Source of the DNA: an uncultured Bacillota bacterium
Lineage (GTDB): Bacteria; Bacillota; Clostridia; Christensenellales; QAND01
Assembly (NCBI GenBank): GCA_905188085.1
Contig: CAJJKN010000002.1
Span: forward strand, 270,328-334,327
Length of the DNA: 64,000 nucleotides
Reading direction: 5' to 3'
Position 1 is the stretch's first letter. Every line of letters starts with the position of its first letter. Under the pieces are notes generated by a model. The model searched no databases. It saw only the letters and a program-made list of their open reading frames with translations, and was not told the DNA's origin. Shown piece by piece: positions 35,781 through 44,225 of this stretch. The translations under genes were made by a program, and so were the position numbers.

Positions 35781-37109
35781 ATGAAACGTTTTCGATCTTT
35801 TGGTATGGGGCTTTTGGCCTTATCGATGACCGTAATGCCCGTACTTGAATTTGCAGCGGCTGCGCCTACGGAAAACAACAACCCGTTTTCCGTTCAGATT
35901 CAGACCGCCATCATTCAAAGCATAACAAACTCTATGACCACCGGCGGCGAAGTGGAAGAGGATGTGACCATCGGCAACGACGGCAGCGATGTGCCTGTGA
36001 CGGCCGAACCTGCCGCCACGGCAGAGCCCACAGCCGAACCTGCGCAGACCGCAGAGCCCGCTGCTACCGCAGAACCGGAACCGACCCCCGCTACCGACGA
36101 TGCGGACAAAGCCGAGGAAGCCACGACCAAGATCCAAAGCAACGTGTTGACCCCGGGCACCACGAGCGCCGAGGTTAAGATCTTGCAGCAGCGTTTGATG
36201 GATCTAAACTATATGGATGGCGACGAACCGACAGGGTTCTACGGCTCTATCACCAAAGAAGCCATTCAGTTTTTCCAACGTACACACAAGATGAAAATCG
36301 ACGGCATTGCCGGCGAAGACACCTTGAAGCTTCTGTTCTCCGGCGATGCGAAAAAATACACCATCTTCCCGGGAGACAGCGGCTCTGACGTTTCCAGCGC
36401 ACAGCGCCGGTTGAAAGAGCTGAACTATTTTGACGGCAAGATTACCGGCCTGTACGGCAGCGGCACCACCTCGGCCGTAAAAGCCTTCCAGAAAGCCAAT
36501 AAACTGACGGTAGATGGCGTGATCGGCACCCGCACTCGCGAATGCCTGTATTCCGACGATGCCGTAGAAGGCGTGAAAAAGGCAACCCCGGCGCCCACCA
36601 AAAAGCCTGAGGCCACCAAAAAGCCGACGAAGACCACTAAGCCGACCAAAACGCCGAAAGCTACCAAGAAACCCACGACCACACAAAAGCCCACCACAAA
36701 CGATAAGGACGACGACAAAGTGTCCTCCAATGTTTCCGGCTTTTTGAAAGTGGCGTATGCACAGCAGGGCAAACGCTATGTGCGCGGCGCAGAAGGCCCG
36801 AACTCGTTTGACTGCTCCGGTTTTGTATACTACTGCCTGCGGAAAGCCGGCGTTTCCACCGGCCGCTTGAGCGCGCAGGGCTATGCCAACAGCTCCCGCT
36901 GGTCCAGCGTGAGCACCTCCAGCCTGAAAGCCGGCGACCTGCTGTTCTTCAGCAGCGGCAGCGGCAGCACGCGCATTACCCACACCGGCATCTACATCGG
37001 CGGCGGCAAGATGATTCATGCTTCCTCCGGCCAGGGCAAGGTAATTATCAGCAGCATCAACACCACCTACTGGAAAGGCGCTTTGCGCTCTGCCCGCCGC
37101 GTATTCTAA
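35781..37109 (+). CDS. Secreted NlpC/P60 peptidoglycan hydrolase with two PG-binding domains
   Basis: A 442-residue secreted protein. A signal peptide covers residues 1-28. An AEPTAEP-type linker (70-110) precedes two peptidoglycan_binding_1 domains (about 122-190 and 198-262). A Lys/Pro/Thr-rich linker (267-312) leads to the NlpC/P60 domain (320-442), with catalytic Cys345 in FDCSGF, His401 in THTGIY and His413 in MIHAS. The enzyme should cut D-Glu-diaminoacid bonds in stem peptides. The open frame begins with ATG at 35781 after AAGGGAG. The low-complexity linkers span the wall. Confidence 0.93.
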   Translation: MKRFRSFGMGLLALSMTVMPVLEFAAAAPTENNNPFSVQIQTAIIQSITNSMTTGGEVEEDVTIGNDGSDVPVTAEPAATAEPTAEPAQTAEPAATAEPEPTPATDDADKAEEATTKIQSNVLTPGTTSAEVKILQQRLMDLNYMDGDEPTGFYGSITKEAIQFFQRTHKMKIDGIAGEDTLKLLFSGDAKKYTIFPGDSGSDVSSAQRRLKELNYFDGKITGLYGSGTTSAVKAFQKANKLTVDGVIGTRTRECLYSDDAVEGVKKATPAPTKKPEATKKPTKTTKPTKTPKATKKPTTTQKPTTNDKDDDKVSSNVSGFLKVAYAQQGKRYVRGAEGPNSFDCSGFVYYCLRKAGVSTGRLSAQGYANSSRWSSVSTSSLKAGDLLFFSSGSGSTRITHTGIYIGGGKMIHASSGQGKVIISSINTTYWKGALRSARRVF

Positions 37110-37134
37110 AAAACGCTTAGAGCAGGAGTTTTAC

Positions 37135-38070
37135 ATGATTACAACCATTACACTGAACCCCGCCATCGACGCGACCTGGTTTTTGGACACGTTTGATGAA
37201 GAGGAGATCAACCGCCTGCAAGGCAAGAAAATCGACGCAGGCGGCAAAGGAATCAATATTTCCCGTTTTCTTACGATGATGGGCTGCCCCACTTTGGCCA
37301 TGGGCTTTTGCGGGGGCGACAACGGCGCCCGGCTCTCTTCCCTTTTGGATGAGGCCGGCGTTCGCCATAATTTGACCCCCATCCAGGGCGAAACCCGGCA
37401 AAATATGACGGTGTTTGTGGAAGAGGGCAAAAAGACCATCAAGATCAACGAGGCAGGCCCCGAAATTTCCCCGGCCGAATGCGAGGCGTTTGAAAAAGCG
37501 CTGACCGAACAGGCCAAGCAAGGCGGCTTTATCGTGCTGGCAGGCAAAAACCCGCCCGGCATAGACGGCAAGACCACGATAGACCTTTTGTCCCGCGCGA
37601 AAGCGGCCGGCGCAAAAGTGGTAGTGGATTCCGAATCTCTGACGCTGGAAGAAGTGATTGCTTTAGGGCCTACGCTCATTAAGCCCAATGAATTGGAATT
37701 TTCCAAAATGCTTGGCCGCCCGCTCGAAACCGACAAGGCGCTGATTCAAGCGGCGCGTGAAGTGGTGGCCAAAGGCGTGGAATACGTTGTGATTTCCATG
37801 GGCGGCGATGGGCTGCTCGGCATCAGCGCGGACAAGGCGTACAAAGTGGAAGTGCCGAAAATTGCGGTGCGCTCCACCGTGGGCGCCGGCGACAGCGTTG
37901 TGGCCGGCACGCTGATGGCGCTATCCTCCGGCGAACCGTTTGAAAAGGCCATCTGCATGGGCGCGGCGTTTGGTTCCGCCATGGCCTCTACCGACGGCAC
38001 GGAGATTCCGCCCAAAGCACTGGTGGAAGAGATTCATTCCAAGATCACCTGCCACAGCGTAGACGCATAA
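37135..38070 (+). CDS. PfkB-family sugar kinase (1-phosphofructokinase type)
   Basis: A 311-residue ribokinase-fold enzyme. TLNPAIDATWFLD at the start and GGKGINISRFL are typical of the FruK/LacC branch, and the catalytic anion-hole motif GAGDSVVAG (about 246-254) is intact. Most likely it phosphorylates fructose 1-phosphate, or tagatose 6-phosphate if it is LacC-like. No phosphotransferase genes adjoin it, so the substrate stays open. Confidence 0.87.
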   Translation: MITTITLNPAIDATWFLDTFDEEEINRLQGKKIDAGGKGINISRFLTMMGCPTLAMGFCGGDNGARLSSLLDEAGVRHNLTPIQGETRQNMTVFVEEGKKTIKINEAGPEISPAECEAFEKALTEQAKQGGFIVLAGKNPPGIDGKTTIDLLSRAKAAGAKVVVDSESLTLEEVIALGPTLIKPNELEFSKMLGRPLETDKALIQAAREVVAKGVEYVVISMGGDGLLGISADKAYKVEVPKIAVRSTVGAGDSVVAGTLMALSSGEPFEKAICMGAAFGSAMASTDGTEIPPKALVEEIHSKITCHSVDA

Positions 38071-38088
38071 CCTTACAACAAACCAACC

Positions 38089-38120
38089 AAGCGGCATAGC
38101 ATCGGCTGTGCCGCTTTTGT
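38089..38120 (+). terminator. Terminator after the PfkB kinase gene
   Basis: AAGCGGCATAGC (38089-38100) pairs with GCTGTGCCGCTT (38105-38116), with one G-T pair, followed by TT. Confidence 0.8.
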
Positions 38121-38458
38121 TATGCGTAAAAAGAAAGGCGCAAGCGCGGCAGGGGCCTACAAAGGCGTGCGATTCAGCAGCCCTGCTACGATCAGCTTGC
38201 GCACCGGAAAACCCGGCCGGTGTTAATGTGTAATGGATGCGAAAGGCCGCCCCGAGGCAAGCAGGCAACATACAAGCGGCTGCGTAGAAAACACAACGGC
38301 AGACAATGCTTATATCAACAGATTCGCGGCGAAAAAACCTGGGCATACCCCTGCGGCAAAGAGATTTTGCGCCGCTTCCCTGCTTACCGGTTGCCCAAAA
38401 AGATTGTTTTACCGTTGCGCAATGATACAGCCGCCTGTTTTACCCGGGTTTTGCGCAT
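38121..38458. other. Gene-poor stretch between convergent terminators
   Basis: About 340 bases with no supported gene. Short open frames on both strands lack ribosome sites. Confidence 0.5.
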
Positions 38459-38490
38459 AAAAAACAGACACCCAAAGGCCGGGTGTCTGT
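38459..38490 (-). terminator. Terminator after the SDR gene
   Basis: A perfect 10-bp stem, ACAGACACCC (38464-38473) with GGGTGTCTGT (38481-38490), is followed on the minus strand by TTTTTT. Confidence 0.88.
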
Positions 38491-38516
38491 CTATTTATGT
38501 GTACGGCGGTTTTGGA

Positions 38517-39278
38517 TTACAGCAGCAAGCCGCCGGTACAGTCCACAATGGAGCCTGCCATCTGCGATGCTTTATCCGAGAGCAAAAACGCCGTTACATA
38601 GCCCATTTCAATGGGGGTGCCGTATTTTTGCGTCGGGATGAGCAGGCGCTTTTTCTCCGCCTCTTCGGTGCCCTTGTCAAAATCCGTGCCGTGGGAGATG
38701 ACGTAGCCGGGCAGGATGGCGTTAAAATAAATGCCGTATTTGGTCACTTCGTTGGCAAAGCCTTTGGTGAGCATCAGCCCGCCGCCCTTGCTGGCCATAT
38801 AGTGCACATTGCCGGTGCTGTTGGTGGAAACGGCGGATTTGCTCAAAACGTTGACGCAGCGGCCGCCCTTTTTCTCCCTCAAGCAATGGCGCACAAAGGT
38901 CTGCCCGGTTAAAAACAGTGCGGAAAGGTTGGTATCGATAAACCTGTCCCATTCGCTTTTGGGCATATCCTCCACCGGCACTTTGCCCATCACCCCGGCG
39001 TTGTTTACCAACAAATCCACGCCGCCAAACGCGTCGATCGCGGCGGCAAAGACCTTATCAATCTCCTCCTGATAGCGAATGTCCGCCTGCACGGCGATGG
39101 CTTTCACGCCGTATTGCTCCGCCATTTTGCGGGCAAAGGCCTCGCATTCCTCCGGCGCGGAATGGTAGTTGATGACCAGGTTTGCCCCCTCCTGGGCCAA
39201 AACCTCGCTGATGCCGGCGCCAATGCCGCGCGCGCCGCCGGTGACGATTGCCGTTTTTCCCCGTAAACCAAGATCCAT
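38517..39278 (-). CDS. Short-chain dehydrogenase/reductase
   Basis: A 253-residue classical SDR. The cofactor motif TGGARGIGAGI is at residues 14-24. NNAG lies near 91, and the catalytic Tyr-x3-Lys is in HYMASKGG (about 160). Sequence style resembles FabG-like or sugar/steroid dehydrogenases. Substrate not assignable. It is divergent from the ferritin-like gene, with a GCACA/TGTGC hairpin between them (39326-39340). Confidence 0.88.
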   Translation of the reverse strand: MDLGLRGKTAIVTGGARGIGAGISEVLAQEGANLVINYHSAPEECEAFARKMAEQYGVKAIAVQADIRYQEEIDKVFAAAIDAFGGVDLLVNNAGVMGKVPVEDMPKSEWDRFIDTNLSALFLTGQTFVRHCLREKKGGRCVNVLSKSAVSTNSTGNVHYMASKGGGLMLTKGFANEVTKYGIYFNAILPGYVISHGTDFDKGTEEAEKKRLLIPTQKYGTPIEMGYVTAFLLSDKASQMAGSIVDCTGGLLL

Positions 39279-39372
39279 GAGCAGTTTCCCCTTTCGCGGA
39301 AGATGAATAATGTAATGTTAGTATAGCACAGTTTTGTGCAATACAGAAAACCAAAACCGGAAAGGAGCAAAA

Positions 39373-39903
39373 ATGATGGACCATTCGACCTCTACACAGG
39401 CGCTGCCTCCCTATCCGCCGATACATCCGCAGAAAAACCCCTGCTACGCCCGCCTGTTGGCCGAGGACTATGCCGGCGTGCAAAGCGAATTGACCGCCAT
39501 TGCGCAATATCTGTATCAATCCGTGCTGACGCAAACGGAGCCGGCGTTGGCCAAAACGCTGGCGCGCATCGCACAGGACGAAATGCACCATTTGCAGATT
39601 TTGGCCAAACTGATCCACGCCCTCGGCGGCGATCCGCAATACCGCGCGCGCACCAACCCCACCATGGGGCATTTTTGGAGCGGGCAAAACGTTTGCTACC
39701 AGACCTCTGTGCCGGACCTGCTTTTTCAGGATATCCAGGGGGAAAAGGCCGCCATTGAAGGCTACCGGCGGCGCATTGCCTGCATTTTGGACGAATCCGT
39801 CAGGCAAAATTTGCAGCGCATCCTCCTGGATGAAGAGCGACACCTGGCATTGTTGACCCGGCTTTTACAAGATCGGCAGCAGCGGCCATGCGGCGAGCGT
39901 TAA
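39373..39903 (+). CDS. Ferritin-like diiron protein
   Basis: About 176 residues, mainly helical. Four metal-ligand motifs typical of a ferritin-like diiron site are visible: SELTAIAQY, DEMHHLQIL, QGEKAAIEGY and DEERHLALL. The Pro-rich N-terminus (LPPYPPIHPQ) resembles spore-coat-associated members of the superfamily such as CotJC/manganese catalase, but this is only suggestive. The ATG at 39373 follows AAAGGAG. The role may be iron handling or peroxide defence. Confidence 0.75.
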   Translation: MMDHSTSTQALPPYPPIHPQKNPCYARLLAEDYAGVQSELTAIAQYLYQSVLTQTEPALAKTLARIAQDEMHHLQILAKLIHALGGDPQYRARTNPTMGHFWSGQNVCYQTSVPDLLFQDIQGEKAAIEGYRRRIACILDESVRQNLQRILLDEERHLALLTRLLQDRQQRPCGER

Positions 39904-40300
39904 ATGATTCCATACTAAACATCGCCATCTCCCCTTGTCTGCAAAGCGGCGCACTTTGTCTGTGGGCCGCTTTGTACAAAGGGGCTTGGACATCAGCAAG
40001 CAAAAAACCGGCGTTTTTATGCCCGTGCTGTTCGGCATGGGCGGGCCGGATAACGGATACAAGGGGCTCGGCTCGCGTGATGATCACAGCGTTGCCGCGG
40101 GCTGTTAGGGCGCTTTTCCCTCATATAGCCGTCGTTGTCTAGACGATAACGGGCGGTGAAAGACAAGCCGAACCATTGCGGCCTTTTCCGGTGCATGGCG
40201 GGAACCTTTTCGCAGAGGCGCTGCAAACGGCGCGGGCAAAATGCTCTATATCGCGTTGAAAAAATAGTGTATAATAGTGCGCAAAAAGGAGGCCGATCCC
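39904..40300. other. Intergenic region without a gene
   Basis: About 400 bases. A TATAAT at 40272-40277 precedes the next gene. A TCTAGA-centred short palindrome lies near 40137. Nothing else recognised. Confidence 0.45.
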
Positions 40301-40780
40301 ATGATGAGACGAAAGGACAGGCAGATTACAGACCCGGCGCGTATTCGGGAAATCTTTACCGAAAGCATGGCGTGCCGCGTGGCGTTTTGCGGTGAAACGG
40401 GGCCGTACATTGTGCCGCTGAGCTTTGGGGTACACTATAACGAAAACGGCGAAGCGGACAGATTGTACTTCCACGGCGCGGCCGAAGGGCGCAAGATGAC
40501 GCTTTTATCCAAAGACCCTGTTGTGGGCTTTGAATTGGACAAGGCGCTGAATGTAAAACAGGCCGAGACGGCGTGCGGGTATTCCATGCGCTATCAAAGC
40601 ATCATCGGCACGGGCACGGCCCGGCTGCTGACGGATTTTGCGGACAAACGCGCGGCGCTTGACTGCATCATGGCGCAATACACCCCCGGCCAAAGCTGGA
40701 CGTATCCGGACGCTATGCTGGCGCAAACGGCGGCATGGTGCATTGAAATTCAAACCCTTTGCTGCAAAGCCAACGCATAA
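40301..40780 (+). CDS. Pyridoxamine 5'-phosphate oxidase family (NimA-like) flavoprotein
   Basis: A 159-residue split-barrel flavin-binding protein. MRRKDRQITDPARIREI at the start, YIVPLSFGVHY and LYFHGAAEGRKM match the NimA/5-nitroimidazole-reductase-like group. Such proteins bind FMN or F420-type cofactors; some give nitroimidazole resistance, but most are uncharacterised. The ATG follows AAGGAGG with a second ATG directly after. Probably monocistronic. Confidence 0.85.
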   Translation: MMRRKDRQITDPARIREIFTESMACRVAFCGETGPYIVPLSFGVHYNENGEADRLYFHGAAEGRKMTLLSKDPVVGFELDKALNVKQAETACGYSMRYQSIIGTGTARLLTDFADKRAALDCIMAQYTPGQSWTYPDAMLAQTAAWCIEIQTLCCKANA

Positions 40781-40882
40781 GCCCCGCAAAGCAGTGGAAA
40801 AACGGCGGGAAATATGGTAAAATATATAGAATTTTGTATTGAATCGAGCGGGGCCTGAAAATGCCTCGGGGGAAGGGTTTGC

Positions 40883-41590
40883 ATGAAGGAAAAGGATCTG
40901 CTGGTGTTTATTCCCGCGCATAACGAGCGGGACAACATTCCAAAGGTGGCCAACGATTTGCGCACGCATTGCCCGGAGGTGGATTTTGTCGTGATAGACG
41001 ACGGCTCTACCGACGATACGGTGGACGTCTGCCGGGCGCACGGGGTGCCGGTAATGCCGCTGCCCGTAAATTTGGGGCTGGACGGTGTTTTCCAAACGGG
41101 CAACAAATATGCCTACCTGCACGGCTACCGCCGCACGCTTCAGTTTGACGGCGATGGGCAGCACTGCGCAGCGTATATTCACGCCATGATGGAACGGATG
41201 GACCAGGGCTATGATATTGTCGTGGGTTCGCGGTTTGTCACAAAGAAAAAACCGGCCAGCTTGCGCATGGCGGGCTCCCGGCTGTTGAGCTTTGTGTTTC
41301 GGCTGACCACCGGCAAAACCCTCAAAGACCCGACCAGCGGCATGCGCATGGTAAACCGCACGATTATGAAGCAGGTGGCGTTTGATTTAAACTGCGGCGA
41401 AGAGCCGGACACCTGGGCCTATTTTGCGCGCCGGGGCGCCACGATTTCCGAAGTGCAGGTGGAAATGCGCGAACGCGAAGCCGGGACAAGCTATTTAACC
41501 CTTGGCCGCTCCATTTCCTATATGTGCCGGATGATGGTGTCCATGGTGTTTATCAACCTGTTTCGCGGACGAGGAGGCAGCAAAGCATGA
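40883..41590 (+). CDS. Family 2 glycosyltransferase
   Basis: A 235-residue GT-A enzyme. PAHNERDNIPKV and VIDDGSTDDTVDV form the nucleotide-sugar site; QFDGDGQH is the DXD-type metal motif. It resembles dolichol-phosphate-mannose-synthase-like enzymes without the long membrane domain. The ATG follows GGAAGG. The DUF2304 gene overlaps its stop by four bases. Confidence 0.9.
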   Translation: MKEKDLLVFIPAHNERDNIPKVANDLRTHCPEVDFVVIDDGSTDDTVDVCRAHGVPVMPLPVNLGLDGVFQTGNKYAYLHGYRRTLQFDGDGQHCAAYIHAMMERMDQGYDIVVGSRFVTKKKPASLRMAGSRLLSFVFRLTTGKTLKDPTSGMRMVNRTIMKQVAFDLNCGEEPDTWAYFARRGATISEVQVEMREREAGTSYLTLGRSISYMCRMMVSMVFINLFRGRGGSKA

Positions 41591-41943
41591 TCACATTAAA
41601 ATTAAGAATCATCTTACTGGTCATTTCCCTGCTGGTGCTGTTTTATGTGGTGCATAAAATCCGCAAATCCAAACTGGAGATTGCCGATTCGATTTACTGG
41701 GTGATCTTTGCGTGCATTTTGCTGCTGCTCAGCGTTTTTCCCCGCCTTGCGTATTGGTGCGCCAAGCTTTTGGGCATCGAAGCGCCGTTTAGCTTTTTGG
41801 TGGTGTTCTTCATCGGCGCCATTTCCATCAAGCAGTTTTTGCTGTCTATCCGCCTTTCGGAATTGAAGCAGAAAAACAAACACCTGGCGCAAAAGATCGC
41901 CTTTGATGAATTTGATGAAAAACAGGAGCAGGACAATGGCTGA
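41587..41943 (+). CDS. DUF2304 small membrane protein
   Basis: A 118-residue protein with three hydrophobic helices (about residues 5-22, 36-56, 66-84) and a charged, coiled-coil-like tail (ELKQKNKHLAQKIAFDE). DUF2304 proteins typically sit beside GT2 enzymes in surface polysaccharide loci and are thought to act with them. It overlaps both neighbours, indicating translational coupling. Confidence 0.85.
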   Translation: MITLKLRIILLVISLLVLFYVVHKIRKSKLEIADSIYWVIFACILLLLSVFPRLAYWCAKLLGIEAPFSFLVVFFIGAISIKQFLLSIRLSELKQKNKHLAQKIAFDEFDEKQEQDNG

Positions 41944-42727
41944 ATTTTCCCATACCTTTGCCGTGTGCGCCTATAAGGAAAGCCCGTATTTGCGGGCTTG
42001 TCTGCTTTCTTTGAAAAACCAGAGCGTGCCGGCGCGCATTTTCATTGCCACCTCCACGCCCAACGACCATATCCGCGCCGTGGCGGAGGAATTTGATGTG
42101 CCGCTGTACATTTCCCCGCGCAAAAGCGGCATCGGCCGGGACTGGAACTTTGCCGTTTCCTGCGCAAAAACAGACTATGTGACCATCGCGCATCAGGACG
42201 ATCTTTACCAGCCGGATTATTTGGCCCGCCTGATTGCGTACAGCCAAAAGGCCAAAGACCCGCTGATTTTCTTTACCGACTATGCAGAGCTGCGCGGCGA
42301 AACCGCCAATGCAAACACGCGCAACTTGAATATCAAGCGCAAGATCAACGCGCTTATCCGCCCGAAATTATTTTGGCGCAGCAAATTTATGCGCAAACGG
42401 GCGCTGAGCGTGGGCAACGCGATCTGCTGCCCGTCGGTCTGTTTACACATGGCCGCGTTTCCGGATTTCACCTTTGACGAAACCATGGGCAGCAACCTCG
42501 ATTGGGACGCCTGGAGCCGCCTGGCGGAAAAGACGGGCTCGTTTGTGTATATCCCGGAGGTGCTGATGATGCACCGCATTCATCAGGATAGCGAAACCAC
42601 CAAACAGCTGGATGACGGGCACCGCTTTGAAGAGGATTACGCCATCATCCGCCGCTATTGGCCGGCGTTTATCGCAAAGCGCCTTATGAAACACTACGCC
42701 AAAAGCGCAGACAGCAACCATGTTTAA
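41936..42727 (+). CDS. Family 2 glycosyltransferase
   Basis: A 263-residue GT-A enzyme. FAVCAYKESPYLRACLLSL at the start, IAHQDDLYQPDYLARL as the DXD region, and SNLDWDAWSRLAEKTG with MHRIHQDSETT in the acceptor half are typical of rhamnosyl- or galactosyl-transferase-like GT2 proteins. It is the last gene of the GT2-DUF2304-GT2 operon. Donor and acceptor are unknown. Confidence 0.9.
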   Translation: MAEFSHTFAVCAYKESPYLRACLLSLKNQSVPARIFIATSTPNDHIRAVAEEFDVPLYISPRKSGIGRDWNFAVSCAKTDYVTIAHQDDLYQPDYLARLIAYSQKAKDPLIFFTDYAELRGETANANTRNLNIKRKINALIRPKLFWRSKFMRKRALSVGNAICCPSVCLHMAAFPDFTFDETMGSNLDWDAWSRLAEKTGSFVYIPEVLMMHRIHQDSETTKQLDDGHRFEEDYAIIRRYWPAFIAKRLMKHYAKSADSNHV

Positions 42728-43119
42728 TCCCTGCCGCGCCAAGCGCCCGGCTTTTGTTTTGTAAACCGGAAATTTCTGGGCATTGACATAAAAAACACCC
42801 CGCGATTGCACGGTAAAAGTCAAGCGAGGCGTGTTAAAAATTCGCACAAGGCAATCGCTCAGCCGCCGGAAACGTCCTGCAATGCGCAAACGCTGCGGGG
42901 GTATCCCCGGATAGCCCTGCGCCGTGGCCACGCATAAGCATTTTGAAAAGTCAGACAGAATTGCCGCGGCAATCTATGGTGTGCCGGAGGATTTTAAAGC
43001 AGGAGTGCCGCAAACGGTTGACGCCGGCGCTAGGGAAAATACTCCAAGAGTGTAAAATGTGCTTTTCAGCGGTAAAAATTATTGCAAACTGTAGAAATAA
43101 AGGAAAGAGGGTAGTTACC
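42728..43119. other. Intergenic region preceding the GIY-YIG gene
   Basis: About 390 bases. An imperfect inverted repeat near 42789-42834 (AACAC with GTGTT ends) could be a terminator. From about 43030 the sequence becomes AT-richer, the apparent left edge of a lower-GC segment. No gene supported. Confidence 0.45.
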
Positions 43120-43974
43120 ATGGCAATTTTAAACTTTTCCGATGTGTTGAAGAATGTGGGGCTTGACCCGAAAGAGGTCAAGCTGATACGCCACGCATTG
43201 TCTGAAGAACGATTCAGGGAATGTAACAAGGCTGGTATGGTGTACGAATACACACAGCACCAAAAAACAGGTTTCAGCGAAGGATATTCCTACTGGGTCA
43301 CTTTTATCAGCGACGGCGGTACATACGCAAGACTGCATTCCTGCTACCGTGTCAATGGCTTTGTGCCGGATACACCGGATGTATGTCCCGCCGGATTGCC
43401 GGACTGTGAAGCAGAGGAATACCGGGGAGAGAACGCCTTTTTTAACTTGGAATGTATTGATTTGCTAAAAGAGTACGAAGGGAAGCTGGTCATTGACTGG
43501 GGTGGTGCGGCTCGGATGTGGCATCAGAAAGGCACAACCGAAAAGCCCATCATAGCGATTGAGTCGAAGAACCAAAAGCCGTTTGTGGGCTTTGAACAGC
43601 TCATTTTGCCTTTTGATGAGCTGAAAGAAGTAATCGAAAATGATATGGACTATAAACTGTGGCACGCGGCCATGTCTTCTGTCAACGCAGTCTATCTGAT
43701 CGTGAATACCAAGACCGGTGATCGGTATGTTGGGTCAACCTATGGCTACGACGGACTTCTGGGGCGTTGGTCCGTCTATGTGTCCACTGGTGGACACGGA
43801 AATAACAAGGGCATGATCAGCCATTTGAAGTCTGCGAACCAAAGTCATGATTTGCAGTTTTCTGTGCTGCAAGTTTTGTCAAAATCGATTCCGGATCATC
43901 AGATCATAGAGGCTGAAACGCTCTGGAAGAAAAAGCTGTTGACCTATGAGCCGTTTGGCATGAACCAAAACTAA
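43120..43974 (+). CDS. GIY-YIG nuclease family protein
   Basis: A 284-residue protein. The N-terminal part (1-180) contains LVIDWGGAARMWHQ (about 123-136), a segment shared by a widespread family of two-part GIY-YIG proteins. The C-terminal nuclease domain (188-284) has VYLIVNTKTGDRYVGST (Tyr192, Tyr203), Arg216 in LLGRW and Glu264/266 near IIEAETLW, so the active site looks intact. Codon use is visibly more AT-rich than its neighbours. The ATG follows AAAGGAAAGAGG. Function is not established; an orphan DNA-cleaving or defence role is possible. Confidence 0.8.
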   Translation: MAILNFSDVLKNVGLDPKEVKLIRHALSEERFRECNKAGMVYEYTQHQKTGFSEGYSYWVTFISDGGTYARLHSCYRVNGFVPDTPDVCPAGLPDCEAEEYRGENAFFNLECIDLLKEYEGKLVIDWGGAARMWHQKGTTEKPIIAIESKNQKPFVGFEQLILPFDELKEVIENDMDYKLWHAAMSSVNAVYLIVNTKTGDRYVGSTYGYDGLLGRWSVYVSTGGHGNNKGMISHLKSANQSHDLQFSVLQVLSKSIPDHQIIEAETLWKKKLLTYEPFGMNQN

Positions 43975-44103
43975 GCGTTTTGCGATATTTTCGGAGGATA
44001 CCGCAACTCTCTGACGGGATGGCAAATCCCTATCAGGTACCCTCTGAAACGCTGTGAGAAGGCAAAAAAACAGTCTAAATCAACCTTAAAACCGGCGAAA
44101 ACG

Positions 44104-44138
44104 AAGGGGTATGTACCATTAAGGCACATACCCCTTTT
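44104..44138 (+). terminator. Terminator downstream of the GIY-YIG gene
   Basis: A perfect 11-bp stem, AAGGGGTATGT (44104-44114) with ACATACCCCTT (44126-44136), is followed by TT. It could also act on the opposite strand. Confidence 0.75.
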
Positions 44139-44225
44139 GTCAGCAACCCTCGCTCGGCAACTGCCATGGTATTTGTTTCTCAAAACCTGTTTTATGGCCA
44201 ACTGCCAAGGCTTTTTTGTATTGCG

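Noticed and set aside
42789..42834. Terminator or insertion end repeat after the GT2 operon
   Set aside because: The stem is imperfect and has no matching partner at the right side of the GIY-YIG segment, so neither call is secure.
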